Shown here piece after piece: positions 8,803 to 17,811 of a stretch of 64,000 nucleotides of DNA (within the stretch, counting starts at the first letter, position 1; every line of letters starts with the position of its first letter). The position numbers were made by a program, and so were the translations under genes. The DNA is taken from NCBI GenBank assembly GCA_016124855.1, contig WGMX01000010.1, positions 1 through 64,000 on the forward strand, given 5' to 3'. Below the pieces are notes generated by a model. The model did not search any database, had not been told where the DNA came from, and saw nothing but the letters and a program-made list of their open reading frames with translations. This DNA is from Anaerolineaceae bacterium. GTDB taxonomy: Bacteria; Chloroflexota; Anaerolineae; Aggregatilineales; Phototrophicaceae.

Positions 8803-9576
8803 TTATTTTGCTAAAATCGAAATTGATGTATCAACCGTGAAGTAATATCGGCAGCGGTCGCCGCGTACAACAGATTTAGAGAACTCAATAGGCTGGTGAT
8901 CAGTAGTGTAAGCCGTGATTGATACCAGCATGGCAGGCAAACCAGCCTTAAGCTCAAACAGCTTTGACTCTTCGGTCTTTAAAAGGGTAGGCTCAAGGGT
9001 TTGTTCCGTTTCAAGGATATGTACGCCGTAGTGCTGTGCAAGAACGTCATAAAGACTTTGCACACTAAAATCTTGTTCAATTAAGTCCGGGTACGCATTG
9101 TAGGACAAAAACGATTTCTCTAGCATCAACGGCTCATCATCCAAGAAACGTAGACGTACAAGTGAGATAACCTGATCATTCTCATCAAGTTGTAACCGCT
9201 GTGCCACTAACGGACTCGCCTGAATGACTTCGAGCGTAATGACACGGCTTGTCGGTTTGTACCCTGAATTACGAAACCGTTCGCTAAACCCCGTCACAGC
9301 CGGAACGAACGGGGTCCCCATATTTTTTTCAGTAACGAATGTTCCAACGCCTCGCACTCGTCGCAATATCCCTTGACTGCACAATTCATTCATAGCTTGC
9401 CTCAAGGTCATACGATTAACTGCGTAAAGATCGCTGAGTTCTCGCTCCGAGGGCAGAGGATCTCCAGCACGAATGACATTTGCCTCTATCAGTTCAATAA
9501 TATTCTGTTGAATCTGATAATAGAGCGGTATCGGACTATTCTGATCAATGTGAAAGTAACTTAATTGCTTTGACAT
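8803..9576 (-). CDS. GntR-family regulator, HutC/DasR/NagR type with UTRA domain
   Basis: 257 residues. The N-terminal winged helix has P-L-Y-Y-Q-I-Q-Q-N-I near residue 17, P-L-P-S-E-R-E-L-S near 40 and N-R-M-T-L-R-Q-A-M-N-E-L near 54. Residues 95-250 form a UTRA ligand domain, with L-M-L-E-K-S-F-L near 150 and a C-terminal R-G-D-R-C-R-Y-Y-F-T-V. In this subfamily NagR and DasR bind phosphorylated amino sugars. An 18-bp sequence similar to their dre operators overlaps its own promoter and the ROK-kinase promoter, so it likely represses both transcripts. Confidence 0.9.
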   Translation of the reverse strand: MSKQLSYFHIDQNSPIPLYYQIQQNIIELIEANVIRAGDPLPSERELSDLYAVNRMTLRQAMNELCSQGILRRVRGVGTFVTEKNMGTPFVPAVTGFSERFRNSGYKPTSRVITLEVIQASPLVAQRLQLDENDQVISLVRLRFLDDEPLMLEKSFLSYNAYPDLIEQDFSVQSLYDVLAQHYGVHILETEQTLEPTLLKTEESKLFELKAGLPAMLVSITAYTTDHQPIEFSKSVVRGDRCRYYFTVDTSISILAK

Positions 9577-9581
9577 CTAGT

Positions 9582-9631
9582 GGTCTACACCTCTATACCA
9601 ATGAGTATACCCAGAAACTGTTGTTTGTCAA
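9582..9631 (-). promoter_or_regulatory. Promoter of the GntR/transporter operon with dre-like operator
   Basis: On the minus strand, TTGACA (complement of 9626-9631), 16 bases, TATACT (complement of 9604-9609). Just downstream is an 18-bp near-palindrome at 9582-9599, GGTCTACACCTCTATACC on the plus strand. The site would cover the transcription start. It matches 15 of 18 bases at 13021-13038 and resembles dre sites of NagR/DasR repressors. Confidence 0.75.
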
Positions 9632-9719
9632 ACAAACAGGTGGCGATAATCGCGCCGCATCATTATAAGGGATTTGTGTTGATGAATGAGTGGCTGGTAT
9701 AAAGTGCTATGTAATTTAC

Positions 9720-10412
9720 TTAACTCTGAGGATCGCGCAGACGCTCTACGAAGCGGGCGGTAATCAATTGGGGACGGGTAATTGCGCCGCCAACCACAAC
9801 CGACAGGGCGCCGTAGGCTAAGGCCATCCATGCATCATCGGGCGTCATAATCCGTCCTTCGGCAATCACAGGGATTTTGACTGAGGTAACCATAGTCCGC
9901 AGCAGTTCAAAATCCGGGCCAGTTAGCTGGCGACTGTAGGGGGTATATCCAGCGAGTGTTGGCGCTACGAAATCGGCTCCGGCAGCTTCGGCGGCTAATG
10001 CTTCTTCCAACGTAGAAATGTCAGCCATCACCAGTCGGTCTAAATCCGTATGGATTCGTTCAATCAATTCCGCGACTTTGCTCCCGTCCGGGCGAGCACG
10101 TTTTGTCGCATCCAACGCAACAATATCTGCGCCGGCTTCCACCACACGTCGCGCGTGGTCAAAAGTCGGCGTGATATATACCCCGACATCACCGTCTTTA
10201 TCAATGCCAATGATTGGCAGAGTGACCGTCTGACGAATAGCACGTATATCCGCTTCGCCGTTTGCGCGAATGCCAACTGCACCACCCTGCCATGCCGCTG
10301 TCGCCATTCGCGCCATAATATCTGCGCCATACAATGGTTCGTGCGGAAGCGCCTGACAAGAAACAATCAGCCCATTTCGTAATTGTTTGATGAACTGTTC
10401 TTTGTTCTGCAT
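9720..10412 (-). CDS. nanE: N-acetylmannosamine-6-phosphate 2-epimerase
   Basis: About 230 residues. NanE interconverts ManNAc-6-phosphate and GlcNAc-6-phosphate in the cytoplasm. Family signatures are L-I-V-S-C-Q-A near residue 15, G-G-A-V-G-I-R-A-N near 43, P-I-I-G-I-D-K near 66, A-D-I-V-A-L-D-A-T near 95, L-V-M-A-D-I-S-T near 124 and I-P-V-I-A-E-G-R near 178. The ATG at 10412 is preferred over a GTG at 10421 because GGTG lies just upstream. It is the last gene of a ROK-DUF4127-NanE operon. No sialic acid lyase or GlcNAc-6-phosphate deacetylase is seen nearby. Confidence 0.92.
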   Translation of the reverse strand: MQNKEQFIKQLRNGLIVSCQALPHEPLYGADIMARMATAAWQGGAVGIRANGEADIRAIRQTVTLPIIGIDKDGDVGVYITPTFDHARRVVEAGADIVALDATKRARPDGSKVAELIERIHTDLDRLVMADISTLEEALAAEAAGADFVAPTLAGYTPYSRQLTGPDFELLRTMVTSVKIPVIAEGRIMTPDDAWMALAYGALSVVVGGAITRPQLITARFVERLRDPQS

Positions 10413-10429
10413 AATAATCACCGGTGCAA

Positions 10430-11914
10430 TTAAATTGGTTCTAAATCGAAATCAATTTCAAAAGTACGCTTCCAAGGTAATCGTAGACTACGTGGCACAA
10501 TTCGAAAGCCCATACTGAGCTGGCTTATCTCGTCCTGTAACTGGGATTCAATCCAATTTGCGGTAGGATGAATCATGTCCTCGGTGGGTTCAGGTTGTCC
10601 GATTTGCTTTTCTAGCCAGAGGGTTGCTGCATTGCGTACCTTCCCCATATACAGCCAATCTTCGATCAGACGATGTGCGAGAAAACGTCTTTGTTCCATG
10701 CCATCACGGCTGCCATGCCATGCCACACAGGCTTGTGCAACACTGGTACCAATTGAATTTCCGGCTGTATTCCATGCACTATACGAGTACAGTTTTAACA
10801 ACAACCCTTTTTCGCGGAGCATGTCGACAAACACATTATCTGCGCCATTCGAGTGCGCCACATCGGCAACTGCAGCCGGTTTGCCACTGGCTATCCACCG
10901 TTCGAGGCGAGTGACTGCGGCTTGCAAGTGCGGTACACGTTCGACGTTCTCCGTTTCGGAATAAGTGATAGGCCATCCAAGAGTCGACGAACGTGGAGGA
11001 TTGACCAGCAGTAAAATATCACCGTCTGATTGAATCGTGCTGCCTGCCGCCTTGATCTGCCGTTCAACCGTTACTTTTATCGCGGAATCCTCGAACGCCG
11101 CCGTGATATTCTCGCCACCGGGTACGGCATAGTCAATTTGGAAGCGAGGTGAATTTTGTTTCCATAGGTTGATAGCCCGTGCCACTAGAATGCTGCCGAT
11201 TTCGTCCGCGCCGGGATACATCAGCAGCTTTTCCCCAAGGTCAAGCCGTGCCGCCCACTGGGCGAGCCAGCGTTTTTCGTTCGAACTCAAACCGTAGACA
11301 CTGGTATCATCCGAACTAATCACCAGTAAATCAAAGACCCCAGTGGCTGCTAGACCAACTGCGGTGAGGTTAATCGTGTGGTTTCGTAAACGTCTTCGCA
11401 AAAAATCATTCACATATGACTCAGGTATCTGGCTTCGTAATCCACGCAGTTCGTTTTCGACAGCTTCTCCTTGGCTGGAACGGTCCATGTATTGCGATAA
11501 CATGTGCAAGCGTTCACCGTATTCACCCCAATAATCGGGTTCCTCAACCGCGCTGTTGTAATGCGGGATGCGCGTGATGACATTAAAACCAAGTATCCGC
11601 ATTGCGGGATGGTGCAACTTCAAGTGGCGAATGGTTTCTATACGTGCGGCAATGGCCGCCACCGATTCATCGCTCGTTCGGGAAGTAATGAGGCCGCCAT
11701 AACCTAATGTCTCGCAGCCGACAATCAAAACATCACATTTGGAGGCCTCCGTTTGCAGCCATTCAATCAAAGCATCACTTTTGGCAGGTATCCGATAGTC
11801 ACTCAGAATATCGGATGGTGGAAGCACCAATTCAGCTCCGGCAATTTCTGCCAAGAAACGCGGATAGCGTGTATTAACGGGACGTTCATCCAATGGAATC
11901 AAACCGATTCTCAT
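10430..11914 (-). CDS. DUF4127-family protein of unknown function
   Basis: 494 residues from the ATG at 11914, which overlaps the ROK stop codon (ATGA); this coupling decides the start over the in-frame codon at 11938. The N-terminus reads [17 protein letters not shown], the hallmark of DUF4127. Other conserved-looking patches are [10 protein letters not shown] near residue 66, I-S-S-D-D-T-S near 200, P-G-A-D-E-I-G near 235 and D-V-A-H-S-N-G-A-D near 345. There is no signal peptide. The clustered Asp, Glu and His residues suggest an enzyme, possibly metal-dependent. The tight coupling to the ROK kinase and NanE suggests amino-sugar metabolism. Confidence 0.85.
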   Translation of the reverse strand: MRIGLIPLDERPVNTRYPRFLAEIAGAELVLPPSDILSDYRIPAKSDALIEWLQTEASKCDVLIVGCETLGYGGLITSRTSDESVAAIAARIETIRHLKLHHPAMRILGFNVITRIPHYNSAVEEPDYWGEYGERLHMLSQYMDRSSQGEAVENELRGLRSQIPESYVNDFLRRRLRNHTINLTAVGLAATGVFDLLVISSDDTSVYGLSSNEKRWLAQWAARLDLGEKLLMYPGADEIGSILVARAINLWKQNSPRFQIDYAVPGGENITAAFEDSAIKVTVERQIKAAGSTIQSDGDILLLVNPPRSSTLGWPITYSETENVERVPHLQAAVTRLERWIASGKPAAVADVAHSNGADNVFVDMLREKGLLLKLYSYSAWNTAGNSIGTSVAQACVAWHGSRDGMEQRRFLAHRLIEDWLYMGKVRNAATLWLEKQIGQPEPTEDMIHPTANWIESQLQDEISQLSMGFRIVPRSLRLPWKRTFEIDFDLEPI

Positions 11915-12837
11915 ATCAATTTCTCCCACGCAAGCCATGCAGCTCCGATGAGTACGGCATTATTTCCAAGTTGTGCCAAATGGATTTGAACTTTCTTTGA
12001 AGCGGGCAGCGGATTGGCACGCAGTGCGTTTTGAAACGGCATCCACCAAAACTCGCCGAGGTCAGCTACGCCACCGCCTATGATCAACGCCTGCGGATCA
12101 AATACGTTTACTAGACCACTCAACACTGTTCCCAAGATACGTGCGCCCTCGACAATGACATCCTGTGCAATGGTATCGCCTTGTTTAGCTGCCAACACAA
12201 TCGGTCGCAAATCAGTGGATTCTTCCAATCCGCACAGTTGAGCATAGCGTCGTGCCATAGCGGGACCTGCGGCATAGGCTTCCAAGTGTCCGGCTTGGCC
12301 GCAGTTACATACTCGGTCGCCATTCCAAACGGCCATCATGTGACCCAGTTCTCCGGCTGACCAGTTTGTTCCCCGCCACAACTGTCCGTTTAAAATGAGT
12401 GCGCCACCCACACCTGTTCCGACTGCTACATAGAGGCTGTTTTGGAAGCCACGTCCAGTGCCATACTTTAACTCTGCAATTGCCATCGCGTTCACATCAT
12501 TATCAACCACAACAGGTACGCCGAATTGTTCATGCAGCGGCGTCGCAATGCGGGTGCCAGTCCACCTCGGTAATGTCTCGACCGCATATGTTACGTCACC
12601 AGTCTCAATATTGATTTGTCCTGCCGCACCAATTCCGATGCCGATAACCTCATGTCCCTCGTTGGCTGCGACAGCACTTATAGATTTAATCAATTGGATG
12701 GTCGCGCCCAACACAGCCTGTGGACCTTCTTGTGCAGGAGTTGAGACTTGTTGAAGCGAGCAAAATTGACCATCACGGTGAACCAACGCTCCAGCAATTT
12801 TCGTGCCACCAATATCAATGCCAATAACGTACTGCAT
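11911..12837 (-). CDS. ROK-family sugar kinase, likely ManNAc/amino-sugar kinase
   Basis: 308 residues. The phosphate-binding motif G-I-D-I-G-G-T-K is at residues 6-13, the catalytic Asp lies in V-D-N-D-V-N-A (D114), and G-T-G-V-G-G is at 140-145. The ROK zinc motif is present as C177-x-C179-G-x-x-G-H184, with His in place of the usual third Cys; H166 is the other expected ligand. ROK kinases phosphorylate sugars such as glucose, GlcNAc or ManNAc. It is the first gene of an operon ending in nanE, so a NanK-type role (ManNAc to ManNAc-6-phosphate) is the best guess. Its promoter carries a GntR-type operator. Confidence 0.87.
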   Translation of the reverse strand: MQYVIGIDIGGTKIAGALVHRDGQFCSLQQVSTPAQEGPQAVLGATIQLIKSISAVAANEGHEVIGIGIGAAGQINIETGDVTYAVETLPRWTGTRIATPLHEQFGVPVVVDNDVNAMAIAELKYGTGRGFQNSLYVAVGTGVGGALILNGQLWRGTNWSAGELGHMMAVWNGDRVCNCGQAGHLEAYAAGPAMARRYAQLCGLEESTDLRPIVLAAKQGDTIAQDVIVEGARILGTVLSGLVNVFDPQALIIGGGVADLGEFWWMPFQNALRANPLPASKKVQIHLAQLGNNAVLIGAAWLAWEKLI

Positions 12838-12923
12838 TATGTATCTTCAACCTAATTTGTTGACGTCCCATACGTTAGTGATTGAGTCGACACATTTTGG
12901 GTGTCTATCACACAAACGAATTG

Positions 12924-12947
12924 CACCTAAATTTGTGTATTTAGGTG
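12924..12947. repeat. Inverted repeat in the ROK leader region
   Basis: CACCTAAAT (12924-12932) and ATTTAGGTG (12939-12947) form a perfect 9-bp inverted repeat with a 6-base spacer. It lies about 90 bases upstream of the ROK start codon and downstream of its predicted promoter. It could be an operator or a leader hairpin. Confidence 0.55.
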
Positions 12948-13020
12948 GATAGGGCAGTAGTACCTGAATGTTATAGTTCATTTTCAGAAGGTTCACGTTT
13001 ATGTGAAACAGGAGTGATGT

Positions 13021-13071
13021 GGTATATACATCTATACCGGAAAGTGTAGTTAGCTTTGCGGTATTTGTCAA
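13021..13071 (-). promoter_or_regulatory. Promoter of the ROK-DUF4127-nanE operon with GntR operator
   Basis: On the minus strand, TTGACA (complement of 13066-13071), 17 bases, TACACT (complement of 13043-13048). Immediately downstream is an 18-bp inverted repeat, GGTATATACATCTATACC (13021-13038), with perfect 6-bp arms. It would cover the start point and matches 15 of 18 bases of the site in front of the GntR gene. Confidence 0.75.
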
Positions 13072-13094
13072 ACACTGTACTAGTTACGACCGTG

Positions 13095-15089
13095 TCATTT
13101 TAACCTGAATATTTCAATAATCTCCACTGGCTTGTTGAATGGTAGTTGGATACCGGCGCGGAATTGGTTTGCTGAAAACGCACCCAGCGTCTGATCGGTC
13201 ATAACAGAGCGCAACTCATAGTCGAACTGACTGATCATCGGGATAGTGATGCTAGCTTCAGTAGAAGGGCTGCTGTTCTTAAACAAGGCGATGACCCCTT
13301 CGCCAGTGTAACTTAGTCGTGCGAACCCATCCCACTCGGCTGCGTTTGGCTGGATCCACGCACCCAAGGGGAAAAAGCCTTGCTGAATTGGGATGCGATG
13401 TCGTAGTTGTTTGAACCAATCAATTTTGGTTCGATACCATCTGATTTGCTCAGCAGTTAGACGACGCAAATCCCCCAATAGTATTGGAGCCGAACCAATC
13501 GCCGTTGCGAAACGTTCCTCCATTGGTTCCATATCAGCTTGCAGATTACCGATGAGCATAGCATCCACCGGCATTACTAGAGAACGATGATACAGCAATG
13601 TTCGGGCTTGGCGAGGTCCTGCTGCACTGAGGTCGTGAATATTGCTTAACCAATCAAGATCACCTGCGGCCAGTAAGCCGTAGTCGATAACATGTTTTTG
13701 TCCCCAAAGCTCGAACGTCAAATCAATTAATAGGTCAGGAAACTCTGCATGCAGGGCAGTGGTGACAGCTAAAATATTCTCGTAGGTTCGGCCTAACGAT
13801 TCTGCCCATGTTTGATGATCATGGCCTTTCGCAAAACAGCCGGGGCCTTCCCCGTATGCATTAAAAACGGTTGTCAAATCCAGTTTGATATAAGCGAGAT
13901 GATAGGTACGAACGGCATCCGCAATTTGTTCGGTGACTATTTTCCGATAGGGCGTAGACAAGCACATGACAGGCGCTAAACCAGACATGGTGAAGGTGTG
14001 GCGCCGGTTGAGCTTACTGTCCCAACAGATCCACTCCGGATGCTCCTGCGCGGCAGGTGACCGGGCATCTGCGACGGCAAGTGCCAGCCACAAACCTAAC
14101 CGCATTCCATGTGCTTCAACCTGTTCGCGAATGATATGCAAACCCTTAGGAAAGTGAGAATGCCGTATTTCGTTGCTGCCCATCATCGCCTGCCAACCGT
14201 CATCCAGTGTGAAGATGTCGTAACCCATCTGTCCGGCAATTGGAATCAGCGTTTCAATCAAGGACTGGTCAATGTCCCGGAAAAACGTTTCCCAAGTGTT
14301 GTAAATCCAAGGGGGTTGGAACGTTTTACCTTTCCGCTGTAGGAGGGCGCTAGTATAGGTCGGTATAACCCATTGCGGTGCAACTTCGGTTTTCTCTTTT
14401 GTAAAGGCAATACTGATTTTTGAGGGTTCGAATACTTCATCGGGAGCGAGGGTTCGCTCAAATGGAAAAATGTCGGTGTCGTATAGGAGTTGAATACCGC
14501 CCTGCCATGTCCATGAAGTATTGATGCGCTTCATGACCCCCGGAACTTCATTCATAGCGACAAACCCTTCGCCGGTTTGCGCGTTCACTTGGTAAATGGC
14601 TGGATCGTCAATGCGACCGCTGAAGAACAATTCACGCGGCTGCACACCATAATAGCCATACAATTTTTGATCATCAGGATGCCCGATACATAATTCAAGC
14701 GATTCTAATATCAATTGAGTAATCGTAATCGGTAAAGAAGTTTTGTTATACAGTTTCAGACCTTTTCGCAAAACAGGATATTCCGAATAAGCAGTATAAG
14801 TAATTTCAATTTGAAGGTTCTCGGTTTCCAATGTGATGGTCAGGCTATCATCTTGCTGTTGGTTATTGACGAGTCGCAGTTGTGGCGAGCGGCTACTCAG
14901 CGGCGCAGCGCCATTAATGACGACTGAAAATTCCATGTTCCATTCCGGCGCACCATGAGCCAGTGAAGGGAGGTAATTGGTTCCCGTTCGGCGATGAATC
15001 CAACGGCTTGTTCGCAAACCATGCCCTTCTTCAAAAGTAACAACCCGTTCCATAAATGGACTACTTATATTCCATTCAAGACCAGTCAT
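13095..15089 (-). CDS. Alpha-galactosidase-like glycoside hydrolase (GH36 / clan GH-D)
   Basis: About 664 residues from the ATG at 15089, chosen because GAGG lies eight bases upstream; an upstream TTG at 15107 is possible. Residues 1-250 form the N-terminal beta-sandwich. The TIM barrel starts near 255, with Y-N-T-W-E-T-F-F-R-D-I-D and F-T-L-D-D-G-W-Q (near 295). The probable nucleophile is the Asp in A-Y-I-K-L-D-L-T (near 404), and the acid/base region is near D-L-D-W-L-S-N-I-H-D. A C-terminal beta domain follows. No signal peptide is visible, so it acts on imported alpha-galactosides. It is divergent from a LacI regulator with two operators between them. Confidence 0.85.
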   Translation of the reverse strand: MTGLEWNISSPFMERVVTFEEGHGLRTSRWIHRRTGTNYLPSLAHGAPEWNMEFSVVINGAAPLSSRSPQLRLVNNQQQDDSLTITLETENLQIEITYTAYSEYPVLRKGLKLYNKTSLPITITQLILESLELCIGHPDDQKLYGYYGVQPRELFFSGRIDDPAIYQVNAQTGEGFVAMNEVPGVMKRINTSWTWQGGIQLLYDTDIFPFERTLAPDEVFEPSKISIAFTKEKTEVAPQWVIPTYTSALLQRKGKTFQPPWIYNTWETFFRDIDQSLIETLIPIAGQMGYDIFTLDDGWQAMMGSNEIRHSHFPKGLHIIREQVEAHGMRLGLWLALAVADARSPAAQEHPEWICWDSKLNRRHTFTMSGLAPVMCLSTPYRKIVTEQIADAVRTYHLAYIKLDLTTVFNAYGEGPGCFAKGHDHQTWAESLGRTYENILAVTTALHAEFPDLLIDLTFELWGQKHVIDYGLLAAGDLDWLSNIHDLSAAGPRQARTLLYHRSLVMPVDAMLIGNLQADMEPMEERFATAIGSAPILLGDLRRLTAEQIRWYRTKIDWFKQLRHRIPIQQGFFPLGAWIQPNAAEWDGFARLSYTGEGVIALFKNSSPSTEASITIPMISQFDYELRSVMTDQTLGAFSANQFRAGIQLPFNKPVEIIEIFRLK

Positions 15090-15160
15090 GTGAATGCCTC
15101 GGTTCAATCAATTTCAAGAAAGTTGGTATAGGCAGCTTGCACAAACTTAATCAGTTGCTA

Positions 15161-15260
15161 TTGACAGTTAAATTTAAACAGGTTAACGTGTAGTTAAGCG
15201 CTTAACTAAATCAAAAATAACCAAATTATTTTTTTCGGCGCGTAGTTAAGCGGTTAACTA
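15161..15260. promoter_or_regulatory. Divergent control region with two LacI-type operators
   Basis: A perfect 18-bp palindrome, TAGTTAAGCGCTTAACTA, is at 15191-15208. A copy with one mismatch is at 15243-15260. They are 52 bp apart, about five helical turns, so one tetramer or two dimers could bind the same DNA face and loop it. TTGACA at 15161-15166 may be a rightward -35 box. The central CG is typical of LacI-family sites. Confidence 0.82.
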
Positions 15261-15287
15261 TTGATTATTTTGTAGGAAAAGTCAAAT

Positions 15288-16298
15288 ATGCCTACTTTAG
15301 AAGATGTTGCCAAAAAAGCCGGCGTTTCGACTGCAACAGTCTCAAAAGTACTTTCCAACACGCCCTATTTTACTGAAGTCACGCGCGCAAAAGTTATGCA
15401 GGCTGTGGAAGAAATAGGCTATGTACCCCATTTAGCAGGGCGGGCGCTTTCAACTGGCAAAACGGGAATTATCGCAGTCGTTTTTCCCTATGTCTACGAT
15501 TCCTTATTTACTGACCCTTTTGTCGTTTACATGCTGCAAGGGGTAGAGGAAGAATCTTACGCTCACGGTTATAACCTGCTCCTGAGTACGCCCCGCTTAA
15601 CATCTGACGGCCCTGATCAACAGTTTATTCAGCTCATTCACAGCGGCTATTTGGATGGTGTCATTGCGTTGGACAACGTTCCTCTGGCATCGGTTTTGGA
15701 ACCAGTGCACAAGCGAGACATAGCGTGTGTTGCGATTGGATACCACCCGACCCAGTATTTTATACGCAGCGATGACTACTCAGGGGGCTTCCAGATTATG
15801 CAGCATATGTTGAGTTCAGGTCATCGACGCATCGGCATCATCACCGTGCCGGATGCCACCAATTTCTCAATGGATCATCGTCTTTCAGGTATGCAAGCAG
15901 CGGCTGAAGCGATCGACCTTGACTTTGCCGCTATGCCTAAAGTCAGCGGAAATTACTCTATTGAGGGTGGCATGAACGCCACTAGAGTTCTCTTGACTGA
16001 ACACCCTGATTTAACGGCACTGATTTGCCTGAACGACCGAATGGCAATCGGGGCGGTTCAGCAGGCAAGGACCATGAATCGCCAGTTACCTGATGATTTA
16101 TCAATCGTAGGCTACGATGATATCCCCACTGCTGCCAGCCTAGTGCCATCTTTAACGACTATTGATCAACATGCCCCGGAATTAGGTCGCGCGGCTGTCA
16201 GAATGCTGCTGCAAATTTTAGACAAACGGGTAGTCAAACCCTTAACCCTGCCTGTACATCTCGTTGTTCGCGAATCAACCAGTTTTCCCAAAAGTTAA
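15288..16298 (+). CDS. LacI-family transcriptional regulator
   Basis: 336 residues. The N-terminal helix-turn-helix reads T-L-E-D-V-A-K-K-A-G-V-S-T-A-T-V-S-K-V-L-S, followed by the hinge helix V-P-H-L-A-G-R-A-L-S. The rest is a periplasmic-binding-protein-like sugar sensor, with D-G-V-I-A-L near residue 123, G-H-R-R-I-G-I-I near 184 and V-G-Y-D-D-I-P near 280. A GGAAAA site precedes the ATG. Two palindromes lie upstream between it and the alpha-galactosidase gene, so it likely represses both itself plus the following transporter and the galactosidase. Confidence 0.92.
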   Translation: MPTLEDVAKKAGVSTATVSKVLSNTPYFTEVTRAKVMQAVEEIGYVPHLAGRALSTGKTGIIAVVFPYVYDSLFTDPFVVYMLQGVEEESYAHGYNLLLSTPRLTSDGPDQQFIQLIHSGYLDGVIALDNVPLASVLEPVHKRDIACVAIGYHPTQYFIRSDDYSGGFQIMQHMLSSGHRRIGIITVPDATNFSMDHRLSGMQAAAEAIDLDFAAMPKVSGNYSIEGGMNATRVLLTEHPDLTALICLNDRMAIGAVQQARTMNRQLPDDLSIVGYDDIPTAASLVPSLTTIDQHAPELGRAAVRMLLQILDKRVVKPLTLPVHLVVRESTSFPKS

Positions 16299-16401
16299 CC
16301 TGTATCACTCCTTGAAAGGAGGTGGTGCGAGCCATTCAAATAAGGTTCAGGTTCAAAAATTCTATTGTAGTTTTGATTTGGTGAGATAGGAGATAAATGA
16401 A

Positions 16402-17715
16402 ATGTCTAAACGTCGTTTATTGGTCGCAGTTTTAACAGTATTCTTAATGTCATTGTCCATTCCTCTAATTTCTCAAGCACAGGGTGATGTTGAACTTCGT
16501 TGGCGTACTCGCCCCGATAATCAAGCAGAAATTGATCTGTATCAATCGATTAGCGATAGTGTCGACAAGTCGTGGGACGGCGTGACACTCAAGTATGAAG
16601 CCGGTGGAACCGAAGGTGCCGGTTACCAGCAAACCTTGCTGACAGAAGTAGCAGCCGGTACGGCTCCTGATGTGTTCTGGATTCCGGGCGCAAGCTTGGC
16701 CAGTTTTGCCAAAGCCGGTGCCATTCTCAACCTCGCCGATCTGGCTGATAAGGCTAAGTTTGATACCAGCGTCTATTATCCCCAGCAGATCAAAGAATTA
16801 ACTTTTGATCCGAATGGTGGCAAGGCGCTGTGGGGACTTCCGCGCGATGCTTCATCCTTTGCCTTGTACTATAACGAAGATCTGTTTGCTGAAGCTGGTA
16901 TTGATACGCCGGACAAGCTAATTGCTGATGGCAAGTGGAATTGGGATACCTTCACCGAAACCGCCAAAGCGATTAGCGATCTCTCCAGCGGCGACAACAA
17001 GATCGTTGGCGCAGGCATGAGTGGCTGGTGGGCGAACTGGTTGGTTTGGATCAATGCCGCCGCCAATAATGGCCGTAACAACTACTTCAACGAAGATCGC
17101 ACCGCTTGCGGCTTGAACCAACAGGCAACCACCGATGCTTTCAAATTCCTGAGCAATATTTATTCTAATGGTTGGGCAGTTCCCTTTGGTTCTGATCCTG
17201 AAGCACCATTTGTCGCGGGTACAGTCGGTATGTTCATGAATGGTCGTTGGGCAACCCCGAATGCGATTCAGAATCTGAAATTTAAGTGGAACGTGGCTGA
17301 ACTGCCCACTGCTCCAAATGGTGGCAAGAGCAATTGGTTGTTCTGGGGCGCATATGTCGTCAATGCCAAGACCACTAATCCGGAAAAGGCGTTTGAGTTG
17401 GTCACTCGCTTGACCAGTGTCGATGTTGAATCACAAGTTACGGCTAAGGGTGCGAACATCCCCAGCCAGAATAACAAAGACGCAGTTGATGCATTCCTGA
17501 AGAGCCTGACCGATGTTAAGCCTGATATTAACAATGCAGCATTCTCAAATGCTCTGAGTTACGCTGTGGCTGAAGGCCCACTGTGGACTGCTGACTATGA
17601 TGCACTGGATGCGGCTGTTGGTGGCGAAGTCACCAAGGTCATGAGCGGCACGGTGAAACCAGAAGACTTCACCAAGTCCATTTGTGACCAGATGGATACC
17701 TTCTTCAAGAAGTAA
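16402..17715 (+). CDS. Sugar-binding protein of ABC transporter (Sec signal, no lipobox)
   Basis: 437 residues, family-1 extracellular solute-binding protein. The signal peptide (residues 1-26) ends L-I-S-Q-A-Q, giving an A-Q cleavage site and no lipobox cysteine. The mature protein has V-A-A-G-T-A-P-D-V-F-W-I-P-G near residue 80 and F-M-N-G-R-W-A near 277, both typical. AGGAG lies ten bases before the ATG. It follows LacI and is followed by a hairpin and two permease genes. With the divergent GH36 gene, alpha-galactosides such as melibiose or raffinose are likely ligands. Confidence 0.9.
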   Translation: MSKRRLLVAVLTVFLMSLSIPLISQAQGDVELRWRTRPDNQAEIDLYQSISDSVDKSWDGVTLKYEAGGTEGAGYQQTLLTEVAAGTAPDVFWIPGASLASFAKAGAILNLADLADKAKFDTSVYYPQQIKELTFDPNGGKALWGLPRDASSFALYYNEDLFAEAGIDTPDKLIADGKWNWDTFTETAKAISDLSSGDNKIVGAGMSGWWANWLVWINAAANNGRNNYFNEDRTACGLNQQATTDAFKFLSNIYSNGWAVPFGSDPEAPFVAGTVGMFMNGRWATPNAIQNLKFKWNVAELPTAPNGGKSNWLFWGAYVVNAKTTNPEKAFELVTRLTSVDVESQVTAKGANIPSQNNKDAVDAFLKSLTDVKPDINNAAFSNALSYAVAEGPLWTADYDALDAAVGGEVTKVMSGTVKPEDFTKSICDQMDTFFKK

Positions 17716-17738
17716 GACTCAAGTCGTAATTGCATTGC

Positions 17739-17785
17739 TGGTGCTGTGGCGTTCATTATCGTCTCAGCATCAGCCCCACGCACCA
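17739..17785 (+). terminator. Intercistronic hairpin after the binding-protein gene
   Basis: TGGTGC-t-GTGG (17739-17749) pairs with CCACGCACCA (17776-17785) with a one-base bulge, followed by TTTTA. It separates the binding-protein gene from the permease genes and could act as a partial terminator or mRNA stabiliser. Confidence 0.55.
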
Positions 17786-17811
17786 TTTTAAAAAGTATGG
17801 AGCGCTGAGAC

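Noticed and set aside
16307..16323. Short CTCCTTGAAAGGAG hairpin after the LacI gene
   Set aside because: The stem has only six pairs and a two-base loop with no T-run. It is more likely chance around an AAGGAGG stretch.
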